From positions 1 to 16,696 of the forward strand of contig JACKQL020000280.1 of assembly GCA_018296165.2 (NCBI GenBank): a DNA stretch of 16,696 nt, written 5' to 3'. The stretch is from Termitomyces sp. T153 (lineage: Eukaryota; Basidiomycota; Agaricomycetes; Agaricales; Lyophyllaceae). The notes beneath the pieces are model-generated. The model ran no database searches, was not told the DNA's origin, and worked only from the letters and a program-made list of their open reading frames with translations. The position numbers and the translations under genes were made by a program. Positions 1-8,752 of this stretch are shown piece after piece (position 1 is the stretch's first letter; every line of letters starts with the position of its first letter).

Positions 1-1
1 A

Positions 2-1051
2 TCAATGGGCTTCAAAAGACTTGAATCTGACCTCTCTATCTATCTCTATGTCAGAGGAGAAGTCAAGATCATTGTGCCCATCTACATTGATGACATTACA
101 CTTGCTTCAAAATCTACTGCTGCACTTGACTCTGCTGTTGATGACCTCAAAAAGCACTTCAAAATCCGTGACTTGGGCCCTTCCCACTTCCTTCTAGGTG
201 TTCAGATACACAGAAACCGCTCTAAACGCTCTATTTGACTCTCACAACGTCAATACATTGTTGACATGTTGGAGTGCTATAAAATGAGCGATTGCAATCC
301 AGTATCTACTCCAATGACACCTGGAATCAAACTCTCTAAAGCCATGACACCACAGAATGAAGCAGAAGAGGAGGAGATGAGCAATGTGCCTTATTTAAAT
401 GCAATTGGTTCACTGCAGTATTTGGCTACTATGACAAGGCCAGATATTGCTTATGCAGTCTCATGCCTTGGATGCTTCAATTCCTCTCCAGGACCCAAGC
501 ATTGGGCTGCAGTCAAGCATTTATTACGCTATTGCAAAGGCACAATGGATTATAGACTCCATTTTAATGCTGACACTGGCATTCAACCCTTTACTACATT
601 CTGTGATGCCTCACATGGAGATTGTCCTGATTCCGGCCGCTCTACTGGTGGTTATCTAACTACAATTGGTGGTGGAGCTATTGGATGGAGTAGCAAGCTT
701 CAATCAGTTGTTGCCTTATCCACAACTGAAGCAGAATACATTGCTGCTGTAGAAGCTGGCAAAGAAATCATCTGGATGCAGAATATTCTATATAAAATGG
801 GATACTCTTCTACTGCTCCATCTCCCATGCTGATTGACAATCAATCTGCAGTCAGTGTTACCAAGAATCCAGAACACCATGGACAAATGAAACACCTTGA
901 CCTCAGCTTCTATTGGCTCAGAGATGCAGTTGATCAGCAGAAATTGATTCCTCATCATATTCCTGGAACAGAACAAGTGGCAGATCTACTCACAAAACCA
1001 CTTCCTCTACTCAAAGTGGAATTCTGCAGACAGGGAATGGGGATTTACTAG
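2..1051 (+). pseudogene. copia Pol: end of reverse transcriptase and RNase H, with one internal stop
   Basis: The reading frame enters from before the window and ends with TAG at 1049-1051. The RT part carries the catalytic YIDD motif (bases about 86-97, context VPIYIDDITLASKS), followed by the thumb-like stretch RDLGPSHFLLGV. The RNase H part has STGGYL, then ALSTTEAEY with its catalytic glutamate, the active-site histidine in MKHLDL, and the closing LLTKPLP. All are hallmarks of copia Pol. A single TGA at 236-238 interrupts an otherwise continuous frame just after the RT core. It is one base from a sense codon, so the copy is recent but probably dead unless the stop is read through. Only the C-terminal third or so of Pol is present. 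Confidence 0.93.
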
Positions 1052-1080
1052 CTTATTCAAGCTTGGGGATTGACTGGATC

Positions 1081-1089
1081 AGGGGGGAG
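1081..1089 (+). promoter_or_regulatory. polypurine tract (plus-strand DNA primer) of the copia element
   Basis: A purine-only run, AGGGGGGAG, directly precedes the TGTTAGAATT start of the LTR. This is the position and composition expected of the RNase H-resistant primer for plus-strand DNA synthesis. Confidence 0.85.
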
Positions 1090-1506
1090 TGTTAGAATTG
1101 CTTATTGCATTCTACTATGGATGATCAGCATTCACTCCAAGTTCATTTAACACATGTTTAGTCTGCTTCCTTTCATTTCTATTGAATTCAATCACATGTA
1201 CCTTCCATGTGATTATCTTTCTATTCAATTCAATCACATGTACCTTCCATGTGATTGTCTTCCTATTCAATTCACTTCCATGTGATTGTCTTTCTATTCA
1301 ATTCACTTCCATGTGATTGTCTTTCTATTCAATTCACTTCCATGTGATTGTCTTTCTATTCAATTCAATCACATGGATTCTCTTCTATTCAGTTACATTA
1401 CAGTATATATAGATAATGTAGAAGCCTGAAGTCCCCACTCAGTTTCTGACTCTGGACTTCAGCTTTAGTGACTATTCAGTCCCCTGTGCTTTGCCTGTCT
1501 TCAACA
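1090..1506 (+). repeat. copia 3' LTR (417 bp)
   Basis: The LTR starts TGTTAGAATTG and ends GTCTTCAACA, with the short TGTT...AACA inverted ends typical of LTRs. The same sequence recurs in reverse orientation at 2568-2899, which fixes both borders. A TATA-like run, TATATAT at 1404-1410, could be the core promoter, with the conserved block after it (from about 1423) as R/U5. The LTR is longer than the reverse copy mainly because of extra tandem units at 1178-1384. The bases after it (ATTAT) may be a 5-bp target duplication, but the matching side is outside the window. Confidence 0.93.
1178..1384 (+). repeat. U3 minisatellite of 42-bp and 31-bp units with palindromic arms
   Basis: Tandem units begin TCTATT or CCTATT at 1178, 1220, 1262, 1293, 1324 and 1355. 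The first two are 42 bp, the next three are 31 bp (the same unit lacking an internal 11 bp), and the last is partial. In each 42-bp unit, 9-bp arms AATCACATG and CATGTGATT flank a 7-base loop (1190-1214 and 1232-1256). The reverse LTR at 2568-2899 has fewer units, so the array changes copy number. Its place in U3, upstream of the TATA-like run, suggests an enhancer or binding-site array, but that role is inferred. Confidence 0.85.
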
Positions 1507-2138
1507 ATTATAGCAGCAGCAGACTCATCAGAGTGACAACAACATTGTGTTTCCTCTGTAACAAAGGCCTGATGAATTTTGGCCTTGCTCAAGTCATCTT
1601 TGAGAAGGAGAGTGGATACAAAAGCTGAGAAATCATCAGGAAGTGCCCTTATTAATGCCATAGATGCTAGTTCATTGTCCAATTTGGCAATATCAAAGTC
1701 TTTTGGGTGCCAATCCTGGATTTTCTTCATTGCAGTCTCAACTCTGTTGATCAAAGTCTGCAAATTCTCCTCCTCTCCTTTTCTAATAGAAAACAAGTCA
1801 TCATAGGCATTAAAGCATGTGCCAGGGCATTGCTGCATGTGTATCTGCTTCAAGGCTTCCCACATTTTATCTAGTTGATCTTTATAATCATTGAGATAGA
1901 TTCTTTGATCATCCTCCACCATCAAATAAATCAGACCAGATGCAACATTAGCCTCTTTCTGCCATTCTCTGTATTCTCTTTTCTCCTCTAATGTAGGTTT
2001 TTCAGAGGGTTGAGGAGCCAAAGAAGGCATGGAAATAGGCATCCAGGCATTTTGGGAGCAAAGATAAGCTTCCATTTCACCAACCCATGAGTTGTAGTTG
2101 TGAGAATTAAGTTTAGTGAAGGGAATAGATGTAGGCAT
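1507..2138 (-). pseudogene. copia Gag, truncated at its C-terminus by the other copia copy
   Basis: The reading frame on the - strand starts at the ATG at 2136-2138 and stays open for about 210 codons until it runs into the LTR end at 1506. The N-terminus (MPTSIPFTKLNSHNYNSW) has the 'L...NY..W...M...L' pattern of copia-type Gag (UBN2/Retrotran_gag family), followed by the central segments DKMWEALKQIH and ALIRALPDDFSAFVSTLL that are typical of these capsid proteins. The zinc knuckle expected after about residue 220 is missing, because the + strand element starts there. The absence of stops suggests recent disruption. The rest of this element should lie upstream of the window, beyond the inserted copy. 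Confidence 0.88.
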
Positions 2139-2549
2139 GGTGGAAGAGGTGATTTAGAGTGTAGATTGAATAATGAAGTGTGGAGTTGCAGAATACAGCA
2201 AAAAATGTGTTTGAAAGTGCTTTAAGAGCAATAAAGTGCTAAGGTCTAGTGTGCCAGAAGGAATACAGCCACAATCCAGTCAAACTGGCAGGGTTCTTGT
2301 AAGGTCCTCAGGAGTGGTGCAGCAGGAAGGTGAGGTATAGTAAAGCTAACTAACTAACTGCAGACTCTGCAATTGTAACACCTCCCAGTTAGGTGGGTCA
2401 GGCTTCACTGGTGAGATAAAGCAGCCCCACTTAAGGGCCACTACCCAATAGTTCAGAGTCTATGTATGTAGAGGGAGCTGCAACCACTATAAGGACTATA
2501 ACATAGACACAGCAATCAAAATGATAGAAACTTCAGACTAAAGCTTTAG
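2139..2549 (-). other. untranslated leader of the reverse copia copy
   Basis: About 410 bp lie between the primer-binding site and the gag start codon of the - strand element. I see no long reading frame and no second gene. By position it is the leader, where packaging and dimerisation signals would be expected, but none can be named from sequence. Confidence 0.6.
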
Positions 2550-2567
2550 AGGCTGGGGCCCATAACC
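2550..2567 (-). promoter_or_regulatory. primer-binding site complementary to the tRNA-iMet anticodon region
   Basis: Immediately inside the LTR (which ends at 2568), the - strand reads GGTTATGGGCCCC. The + strand here, TGGGGCCCATAACC, resembles the anticodon stem-loop of eukaryotic initiator tRNA-Met (around CATAA, recalled as GGGCCCATAACCC), not a tRNA 3' end. Drosophila copia and several fungal copia elements prime from an internally cleaved tRNA-iMet half molecule. The position directly next to the LTR supports the same mechanism here. Confidence 0.75.
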
Positions 2568-2899
2568 TGTTAAAGACAGGCAAAGCACAGGGAACTGAAT
2601 AGTCACTAAAGCTGAAGTCCAGAGTCAGAAACTGAGTGGGGACTTCAGGTTTCTACATTATCTATATATACTATAATGTAACTGAATAGAAGGAATTACA
2701 TGGAGAATCCAGTGATTGAACTGAATAGAAAGGGAATCACATGGAAAATACATGTGATTGAATTGAATAGAAAGATAATCACATGGAAGATACATGTGAT
2801 AAACTGAATAGAAATGAAGAAAGCAGACTACACATGTGATAGATGAACTTGGAGTGAATGCTGATCATCCATAGTAGAATGCAATAAGCAATTCTAACA
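2568..2899 (-). repeat. copia LTR in reverse orientation, 5' LTR of the - strand copy (332 bp)
   Basis: Read on the - strand, it begins TGTTAGAATTGCTTATTGC at 2899 and ends GTCTTTAACA at 2568, matching 1090-1506 almost throughout outside the minisatellite. With the gag start 430 bp further in on the same strand, it is the 5' LTR of the reverse element. After 2899 the sequence leaves the element; AGTTC would be the target-side flank. Confidence 0.93.
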
Positions 2900-4139
2900 A
2901 GTTCACCTCATTTCTTGTTTTGCAGGCCCTTGCATTGACTATCTCCTGGGTCCCTCAATTGCACAGTGCAAGGATGAAGAAAATATGGATTTTGAGCAAT
3001 ATTACATGAATATGAGAGTGCTATTATTTGAAATCATCATAAATGTTCAATGTCTTCTAGGTTTGTGGATCAAGATATATTTGTTTGATTCACAATGGAA
3101 GTATTGGATATTGTTTTAGTAAAATTGGACCTACAGAAAGTAGGCAGTGACAAAGATGATCCTTATTATGTATGAGCAGCAGGAGATGGAAGAGGACAAG
3201 TATCAAACTAAAGATGATAATTTATTTGATGAGTTGCTTAGTGATGCACTTGTAGAAGCTTCAGTAAAAATAGTATAGTCAATTGTCCATCATCACTGTT
3301 CACCCAAGCCATCCAAACTTTTTTTAATGTTTCAAATCTTGCCCCAAATAGATCATACCAGGCTCTCAAAATCTTCTTGACAGATGACACAAGTTGAACT
3401 AATTGCCTCTTGATTTCAGTAGACTCCTTGAGTTTGCATTGGCATGAGCCTGATTATGAGTTTGTTTCAAAGAATTAAGCTTGGAAGCAGTGCACTGGCA
3501 GGACATGATCATGCATCAAAAGCTGGATGACTGTGATGTGTAGTACTATAATAGGCATGTGCACTATGATTAGCCAAATCTGATTGTGTCAAGGTCACAA
3601 GTGCTTGAAAAGCTGTGAGAACAGTCTGACAAGTGTGCTCAACACTGAGCTAATGATCACAGCAAGACTTCTGTACTACCAATAGTGAAGATTTCATATA
3701 TTATGCTAACTACAGTATTAACATTACACATAGTTGAATTTCTAACATTAAAGAGGCAACATCATCATCTATTGAGGCCAAGCCACATTTTTTATTTAAT
3801 AGATTGCTACAAAATTCACTCAAAATTGTTTGTAAACAGTGTTCAGGTTCACCAATGGTTTGTAAACTTTAAAATCTAAATTATATATTTGTATTGAAAT
3901 AAAATAAAATTTCCTCAATTTCATTTTCTAAAAGTGAATATTAATATTGAAGTAACATTGGATACTATTATTTATATGGTCCATCATTGTATGGCTACTA
4001 TAACATTTGTTTGAATAAACTTGGCAGTTCTTACTCTTATTCATCATTGAAATGACCTGTATTACTTGTATTAGGCTAATAAGGGCAATTCATCTACAGT
4101 TTTTATGGGTTCTGTAGCCAAAAGGTCTCAATCCCATAC
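2900..4139. other. AT-rich sequence without a recognisable gene
   Basis: No long open frame, known motif or clear repeat was found on either strand. CpG is essentially absent, as in the surrounding transposon remnants, so this is most likely old decayed repeat DNA. The short open frame at 3685-3879 has no recognisable content. Confidence 0.5.
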
Positions 4140-5654
4140 TTGGACAAATATCAGAGCAACCAAGTTGCTGATGAAGGTGGGGATGATATGATTGCAGACA
4201 TGCTGTCTCAATTGCCTGTTGACTTTCCTGATTCATCATCTTCCACCCTTGATCGATGCATAATAATAATGTGATTACTGCTTGCATTGGTGTGCTGCCA
4301 GTGGAACTGGCTTCTCTGTTTTCAGCAGCATTTTCTCAAGGTCATAGCAATACCAATGCTCTCAACAATGATGGCTGCAGTGGATGAGGAAATGCTAGAT
4401 AAGATTAAGCCAGGTTATAAGAATGACCTATAGTGTAAGAACTTACTAGAAGCATTATGGAGCATGTCTTTGCTCAGTTGCCAAGGTTGTTGGTTTATTG
4501 GTTTGTGTCTCATGGTGCCATGCTTTGAGACCATCCAGAAGAAAACTTCCATTTGGCTTATAACATACTAGGACATTTTAGGTTTGCAAAAGCATATAAA
4601 GTCTTGCATCACTCTGACTACTGGCCAAAATGAGGCATGACTTGGAGTTTGGTATATTTCAGCATGCTAAGATTATCAATGGATGGAGGCTTCCTCAGTT
4701 CATTCTATGGGCCTACTAACCCCTTACCAATTCCTGGATGCCCAGGGAGAGTCAGTGGCTATTCTTTTTGCAGGGCCACTGCTAGTAGATGATAGTTGTG
4801 ACTACATCTTGTCAACAATAGATAGGTTGCACTCTGATGTACAGATTGTACCCACCTGCACAAACCTCATCACACTCAAGTTAGCAGAGCTGTTCTTTAA
4901 ACACTGCAAAAACAGGCTGCCCACAAGCATTGTGTGTGATCAGAATAAGCTCTTTGTGTCCAAATTTTGGAAGCATCTGATGAGGCTCACTGGAGTACTG
5001 TTGAAGATGTCAATAGCATACCACCCTGAAACAAATGGCATGAGCAAACAGTTCAACAAAACAATAAACTGGGCCTTGGAATTCCATGTCAACTAAAATC
5101 AGCACAGTTGGAAGCATGCACTAACCTGTGTGCATTTGGATATTATTGATATTGTGAATACTGAAGCCCTTTCAGTTGTGCATGAGACATAGCCTATATG
5201 CGATGCCCCCCCTGCTACCAGCTGTGGAGCCTGTTCAGCCCAGAGGAACAGTTGGCAAGGCAGGTTATTGATCAACTATACGTAGACACTGAGATGCACA
5301 TGACAACTTGATCCAGGCTAAGGTTCAACAAGCTGCTCAAGCAAATAAAGAAAGGCTGGACAATGTTCCCTTTGTTATTGGCAAACATGTTCTAGTTTGC
5401 ATGTGAGACTTGAGGCAGCAATACAAGAAGAAGAGCATAAGATGTGTTGCAAAGCTGATGCTGAGATACAATGGCCCATACAAAATCACTGCCATGCATA
5501 CTGAGTTGTCCAACATCACTGTGTTTCAACCTCAAGCAGCAGATCCATATGTTCAATATCATCCATTGAAATTGATGTGTTTCTGTAAGAATGATAGAGA
5601 TTTGTTCTCATTCTGGGTTTCCTTTCCCCTCTCCCATAATTCATGAACCCATCA
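4140..5654 (+). pseudogene. decayed Ty3/gypsy Pol: RNase H tail, integrase and GPY/F domain
   Basis: Fragments in shifting frames follow the normal order of a gypsy pol 3' half. The RNase H end is ADMLSQLP (about 4194-4217, family pattern ADALSRLP). The linker is DKIKPGYKNDL. The integrase zinc-finger region reads LGHFRFAKAYKVLHHSDYWP (about 4570-4629), with the later Cys ligands lost. The integrase core (4683-5096) contains DRLHSDVQIVPT, LPTSIVCDQNKLF and YHPETNG. The GPY/F end (5410-5646) contains VAKLMLRYNGPYKI. Of the DDE triad, only the Asp of CDQNKLF is visible: the first Asp position reads LFAGPL and the Glu position reads SKQFNK. With many stops and shifts as well, it is inactive. It ends at the retroposon target site. 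Confidence 0.88.
5641..5654 (+). repeat. target-site duplication, left copy (14 bp)
   Basis: TCATGAACCCATCA is repeated exactly at 6599-6612, on the other side of the 5655-6598 element. The next base outwards differs on each side. This is the footprint of target-primed or staggered-cut insertion. Confidence 0.85.
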
Positions 5655-6598
5655 GGGGCACGATGGCTCAGCTGGCACCATCGCGTCCCAAAGCAGGTCA
5701 CATGATCTGTAAGTGCAAGGTCAGGGTTTTGACTCTGGCTGAGTGCACCTGTGTGGAAAACACCTTAGACACCACATGGGTTCTTCAATGCCACCAGAAA
5801 GCCACTGCCTGCACATGATAATTAGGAAGGCTTTGTTGGTCAGGCCACCCCAGAATGACCAATCAGCATGTGATACAATGAGGCATGGTGGCCACCATGC
5901 TCATGACCAGATGACAAAAACAGATGATTTCCCTGGCTCAATGGATTTGGGAGAGGGTCTCAGGGTCCTTGCTGACCAAGTGGGTTGAGGTACAGGTAGG
6001 CAAGAGGATAGGAGTCAATAGTTTGATCAGGCTGCCAAAGTTACTGTGTGGTTCATCAGATGGTTTGGTGAGGTAATTACTGCAGTTGCCAGTTTGATTG
6101 GGTGCCTAGCCAATTGGTGCAGCATGTCTGTCACTAGGTGGCCCACTGGCCATTCTGTTGTGGGTCTCAAATCTCAGGATCAATCTTCTGAAAAGTATCA
6201 TCTGGGCATGGGGAAGGGTGTGTCATGACACCCTTACTGGTGTGATGGAATGGGAGCTTAGAGCTGGAAGCGGAGTTCTTCACGAGACAAACCAACACAC
6301 ACTCAGTAAGCCCTGCAGAGTATAGCTGGGTTTACAAATTGGGACAGCATGTTAATGGCAGATGGTGTGGGACTTAGGGTGGGAAGTAGTATGAACTCCG
6401 ACAAAGTCAAATTGTAGTAAAAGTGGCTATGAGGTGTAACCGGCATCAGCTGAGAAGGGATTGGGCCGGAGAACCAGCTGGAGTGTCCGTAATTACCACC
6501 CCCCATTACATACTGCGGGGCCTAGGACACAATGTTCAAGGATTATTCCATGTAAAAATAGGTCTCGAAACAAATAAAATGAATCATCATCATCATCA
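5655..6598 (+). mobile_element. SINE-type retroposon with tRNA-like head and CAT-repeat tail
   Basis: The element starts with a tRNA-like head: TGGCTCAGCTGG at 5663-5674 fits the RNA polymerase III box A consensus exactly. About 60 bases later GGGTTTTGACTC is a weakened box B. It ends with a short trinucleotide tail of CAT units (about 6583-6600). Perfect 14-bp direct repeats flank it. A Pol III head, a simple-repeat 3' end and a variable-length target duplication together are the signature of a SINE mobilised by a LINE reverse transcriptase. At 944 bp it is long for a SINE and may be composite, as the part after the palindrome at 6220-6231 is richer in CpG. It has no plausible protein-coding gene. 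It lies about 150 bp beyond the stop codon of UTP7, between a gypsy relic and that gene. Confidence 0.75.
5657..5755 (+). ncRNA. tRNA-like head with internal Pol III promoter
   Basis: Box A (5663-5674) matches TRGCNNAGYNGG. Box B is imperfect at about 5726-5738. The 5' arm GGCAC can partly pair with GTGC near 5744. The anticodon arm does not fold as a normal tRNA, so this is a tRNA-derived promoter, not a functional tRNA gene. Confidence 0.6.
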
Positions 6599-6612
6599 TC
6601 ATGAACCCATCA
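6599..6612 (+). repeat. target-site duplication, right copy (14 bp)
   Basis: Exact repeat of 5641-5654, directly following the CAT-repeat tail of the retroposon. Confidence 0.85.
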
Positions 6613-6748
6613 AAGTTCTCCTGAAAACAGCAATGCCAGTATCATTAGTGAATACATGCATAGATGGAAAGCTTGCCGAGTGTGAGCAGTTACAGGCTTA
6701 CTTAGAAACTAAAGAGCATGAGCGGATCATATATTCGTACGGTACTCT
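6613..6748. other. flank between retroposon and UTP7 stop codon, probable UTP7 3' UTR
   Basis: This CpG-containing sequence directly downstream of the UTP7 stop (on the - strand) is the likely 3' untranslated region. The retroposon inserted at its outer edge. No clear polyadenylation motif stands out. Confidence 0.5.
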
Positions 6749-8752
6749 TTAGGACGGAGCTCGCTTGAACCGATCTAAAGCAGATGTTTTACGTGATTCC
6801 TCACTTTTCACCTCCCTCCGTACTCGTAGTTTCTCTTCCCTCTGTTTCTCCAGTTTTTTCCTTATAGCCACCTATGAAGATTCAACAGTCAGACCGACAT
6901 ATGTATTTCTAATGAAACAGAAATTTCTACCGCAGCAGGGTCGACGACGTTTTTGCGTTGTTTTCGAAGATAGCTGTATGTAAGTCGTGAGTCCATCATG
7001 AAGGAACAGAGGACGCTATACGAACCGCTTAAGACTTTTTCCTTTTCCACGCTGCCTTCGCCGTTCTCTTTCCTCTCTTGAGATTTTCTTCCCGTTATCA
7101 TCTTCACTGTTCTCCTCCGTCTCGTCTGCCTTGCCAGAAACTTTCAGCCTCTCGAGACGTGACAATCGCGCAAAAGGAGTGTCCGCAAGCTTTGCATCCG
7201 CAGTTGTCGTCAGTTTTGATGGAGGAGCCAAAGACCCTACGAACTCAGGATCAAGAGTGATCAAATCTGGTTGGATCTGCGATAGGGGCTCAAGGTATAT
7301 CCATCGAGTTTGAGACCAAATGCTACAGACCTTATCAAGGAGTGCTTTGACCTCCTTCTCCCGCCGAGCCCTCTTATTTTCGAAGGGATCTGCTTCAGAG
7401 CTGTCAAAGTTCGGCTCTCCAGCTCCAGGGACTATGATGCTTGAGAGTCCCGCGGCATGACCGATAGTAAGGATATCTTGGAACGGGGCGAAGCGTACCG
7501 AAGTCAATGGTCGATTCGGAATTGGATGTGTCAGATAAAGCGGAGGCGGGGTATTTGTATACGTCGGCGTTTGTATCGAGGGCCGGGTATAAATCTTTGA
7601 GACGCATGGGCTTTATTCGCATTTGTATGATGAATCAGACTCACGTTGACACCGCTTCCACTGGCTACAGCCAAAGCCCCCTTCGCACTCCACTCTAACT
7701 CAACGTCGCTCCCATTCCGTAAAGTCCAGTCTCTCACAGCACCTTTCCAATTTCTGCAATCCCAGACCTTTACCGTCCCGTCTCGACCTGCCGTTGCCAT
7801 ATATCTTCCACCCTGGCTGGGATCAACACTGACGCTCAGCACAGGCCCCATGTGTGCTAAGAGCTGGACAGCAGGATGGGGAAAATTCGGTGTCCAAAGG
7901 GTTACACATCCATTCTGATGCCCTAGGTGGATTACAGCATTATGTAAACTCTGTGTCATCGCGGTAGATGCACCAAGCTTCGTCCGATGTTCAACGAGAA
8001 GCTGGCCGGTGGAGGTATCTTGATATTTGAGATGTCCAGAGTTACCCTTCAAGGCTAAAAATTAGAATCCGTGCATCGGATGATAAGGGAAAGGCTTACA
8101 ACGCTAGCCAGTAGCCAATGGTAAGGGAGAAATTCGAGCCGAGTAGGTTCTATATGTGACTTTAGACAATGCAGTTCAACACCATCACGGTCGTAGATGA
8201 AAACATATTTCTTCTGTGCCACGGCATAATGGGATTGATCATGAAGAAAGCTATCCTAAAACCGTCAGCTTTATGATCCAAGACCGATTGAAGAGACGAA
8301 CGTGATGTCTCTGCATGTTTCCTGAAGTTGGAGCTCAGAGTGTAATATTCCTGTCATCCAGTCAAAGGTCGCGACATGTCCAGTCCGTCCAGCAATTGCA
8401 AGATGTCTGACAAGGGTCAGTAAGACGGAGAACAGAAACAGCTGGACGCTCACCGGCCATTTCTAGTATATCTCAACCGATATGGTCCACCATCAAGCTT
8501 ACACTCTCTCCGACCTCTCGCTGCCTCCTGCCCTGCCCCTTGCACAATTTCATTTTGCCCTATTCTCCATGACCGCTCCATTTCTCCTTCAACTTCAATT
8601 TTCCCTACTTCATTTGCTAATAACATCGCTGCATCATCCTGAAGCGCTTTAGCGCGGCTTGCCTGAGTTGTATGTCGATTTAGCTCTGTCCGTAATTTCT
8701 TGCTGGCAATGTGCGAATAACTGGAATCTACAACAGGGGGCTTTTTTGCCAT
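6749..8752 (-). CDS. UTP7: U3 snoRNP-associated WD40 protein Utp7/WDR46, eight exons, 545 aa
   Basis: Utp7 (human WDR46/BING4) is a nucleolar small-subunit processome protein needed for 18S pre-rRNA processing. Exons (- strand): 8752-8454, 8406-8302, 8250-8100, 8046-7645, 7594-7331, 7276-7026, 6973-6931 and 6871-6749. They sum to 1638 nt with one continuous frame, 545 aa against about 554 in yeast. All introns are 47-59 nt and GT-AG. Residues 1-90 are basic. The WD40 part (about 90-330) contains YRLRYTRNGRHLAIAGRTGH, YAVAQKKYVFIYD, STGQLLVEHRTK and DGTVKVWD. The BING4CT region has SVRFAPFQDILTIGH and SIIVPGAGEPN (about 350-382). The lysine/arginine-rich tail ends RFKRAPS. The start is the first ATG in frame, with A at -3 and G at +4; the frame further upstream has only a GTG. 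No damage is visible, so it should be functional. Confidence 0.95.

Larger units (their letters stand above)
1..1506 (+). mobile_element. Ty1/copia retrotransposon, 3' part (5' end outside window)
   Basis: This is the 3' part of a copia-superfamily LTR retrotransposon: end of reverse transcriptase, RNase H, polypurine tract, then a complete 3' LTR ending at 1506. The order RT-RNase H-LTR with no integrase after RNase H is what separates Ty1/copia from Ty3/gypsy. At 1507 the sequence passes directly into the reverse-oriented gag of a second copy of the same family, so this copy appears to have inserted into that gag. The 5' LTR, gag and integrase would lie before base 1. The two LTRs in the window are clearly related by eye. 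Confidence 0.93.

Noticed and set aside
1178..1384. Regularly spaced repeats that superficially resemble a CRISPR array
   Set aside because: The units are contiguous and the 'spacers' are also repeated. They lie inside a eukaryotic LTR, and the same array type is found in the sister LTR.
4090..4287. 65-codon - strand frame
   Set aside because: It is antisense to the gypsy RNase H tail.
5655..6598. Reading the element as part of the gypsy retrotransposon (3' UTR or LTR)
   Set aside because: The exact 14-bp duplication, tRNA-like start and repeat tail fit a separate insertion better. No second LTR copy is present in the window.
6423..6752. 109-codon frame with a run of histidines
   Set aside because: The histidine run is the CAT-repeat tail of the retroposon, and the frame crosses the target duplication and the antisense end of UTP7.
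7016..7025. UTP7 ending at the TAG at 7016-7018
   Set aside because: Splicing 7025-6974 and 6930-6872 extends the protein into RYLRKQRKNVVDPAAV and the basic tail known in the family. The TAG is intronic.
7078..7918. Several + strand frames across UTP7
   Set aside because: They are antisense shadows of well-supported UTP7 exons.
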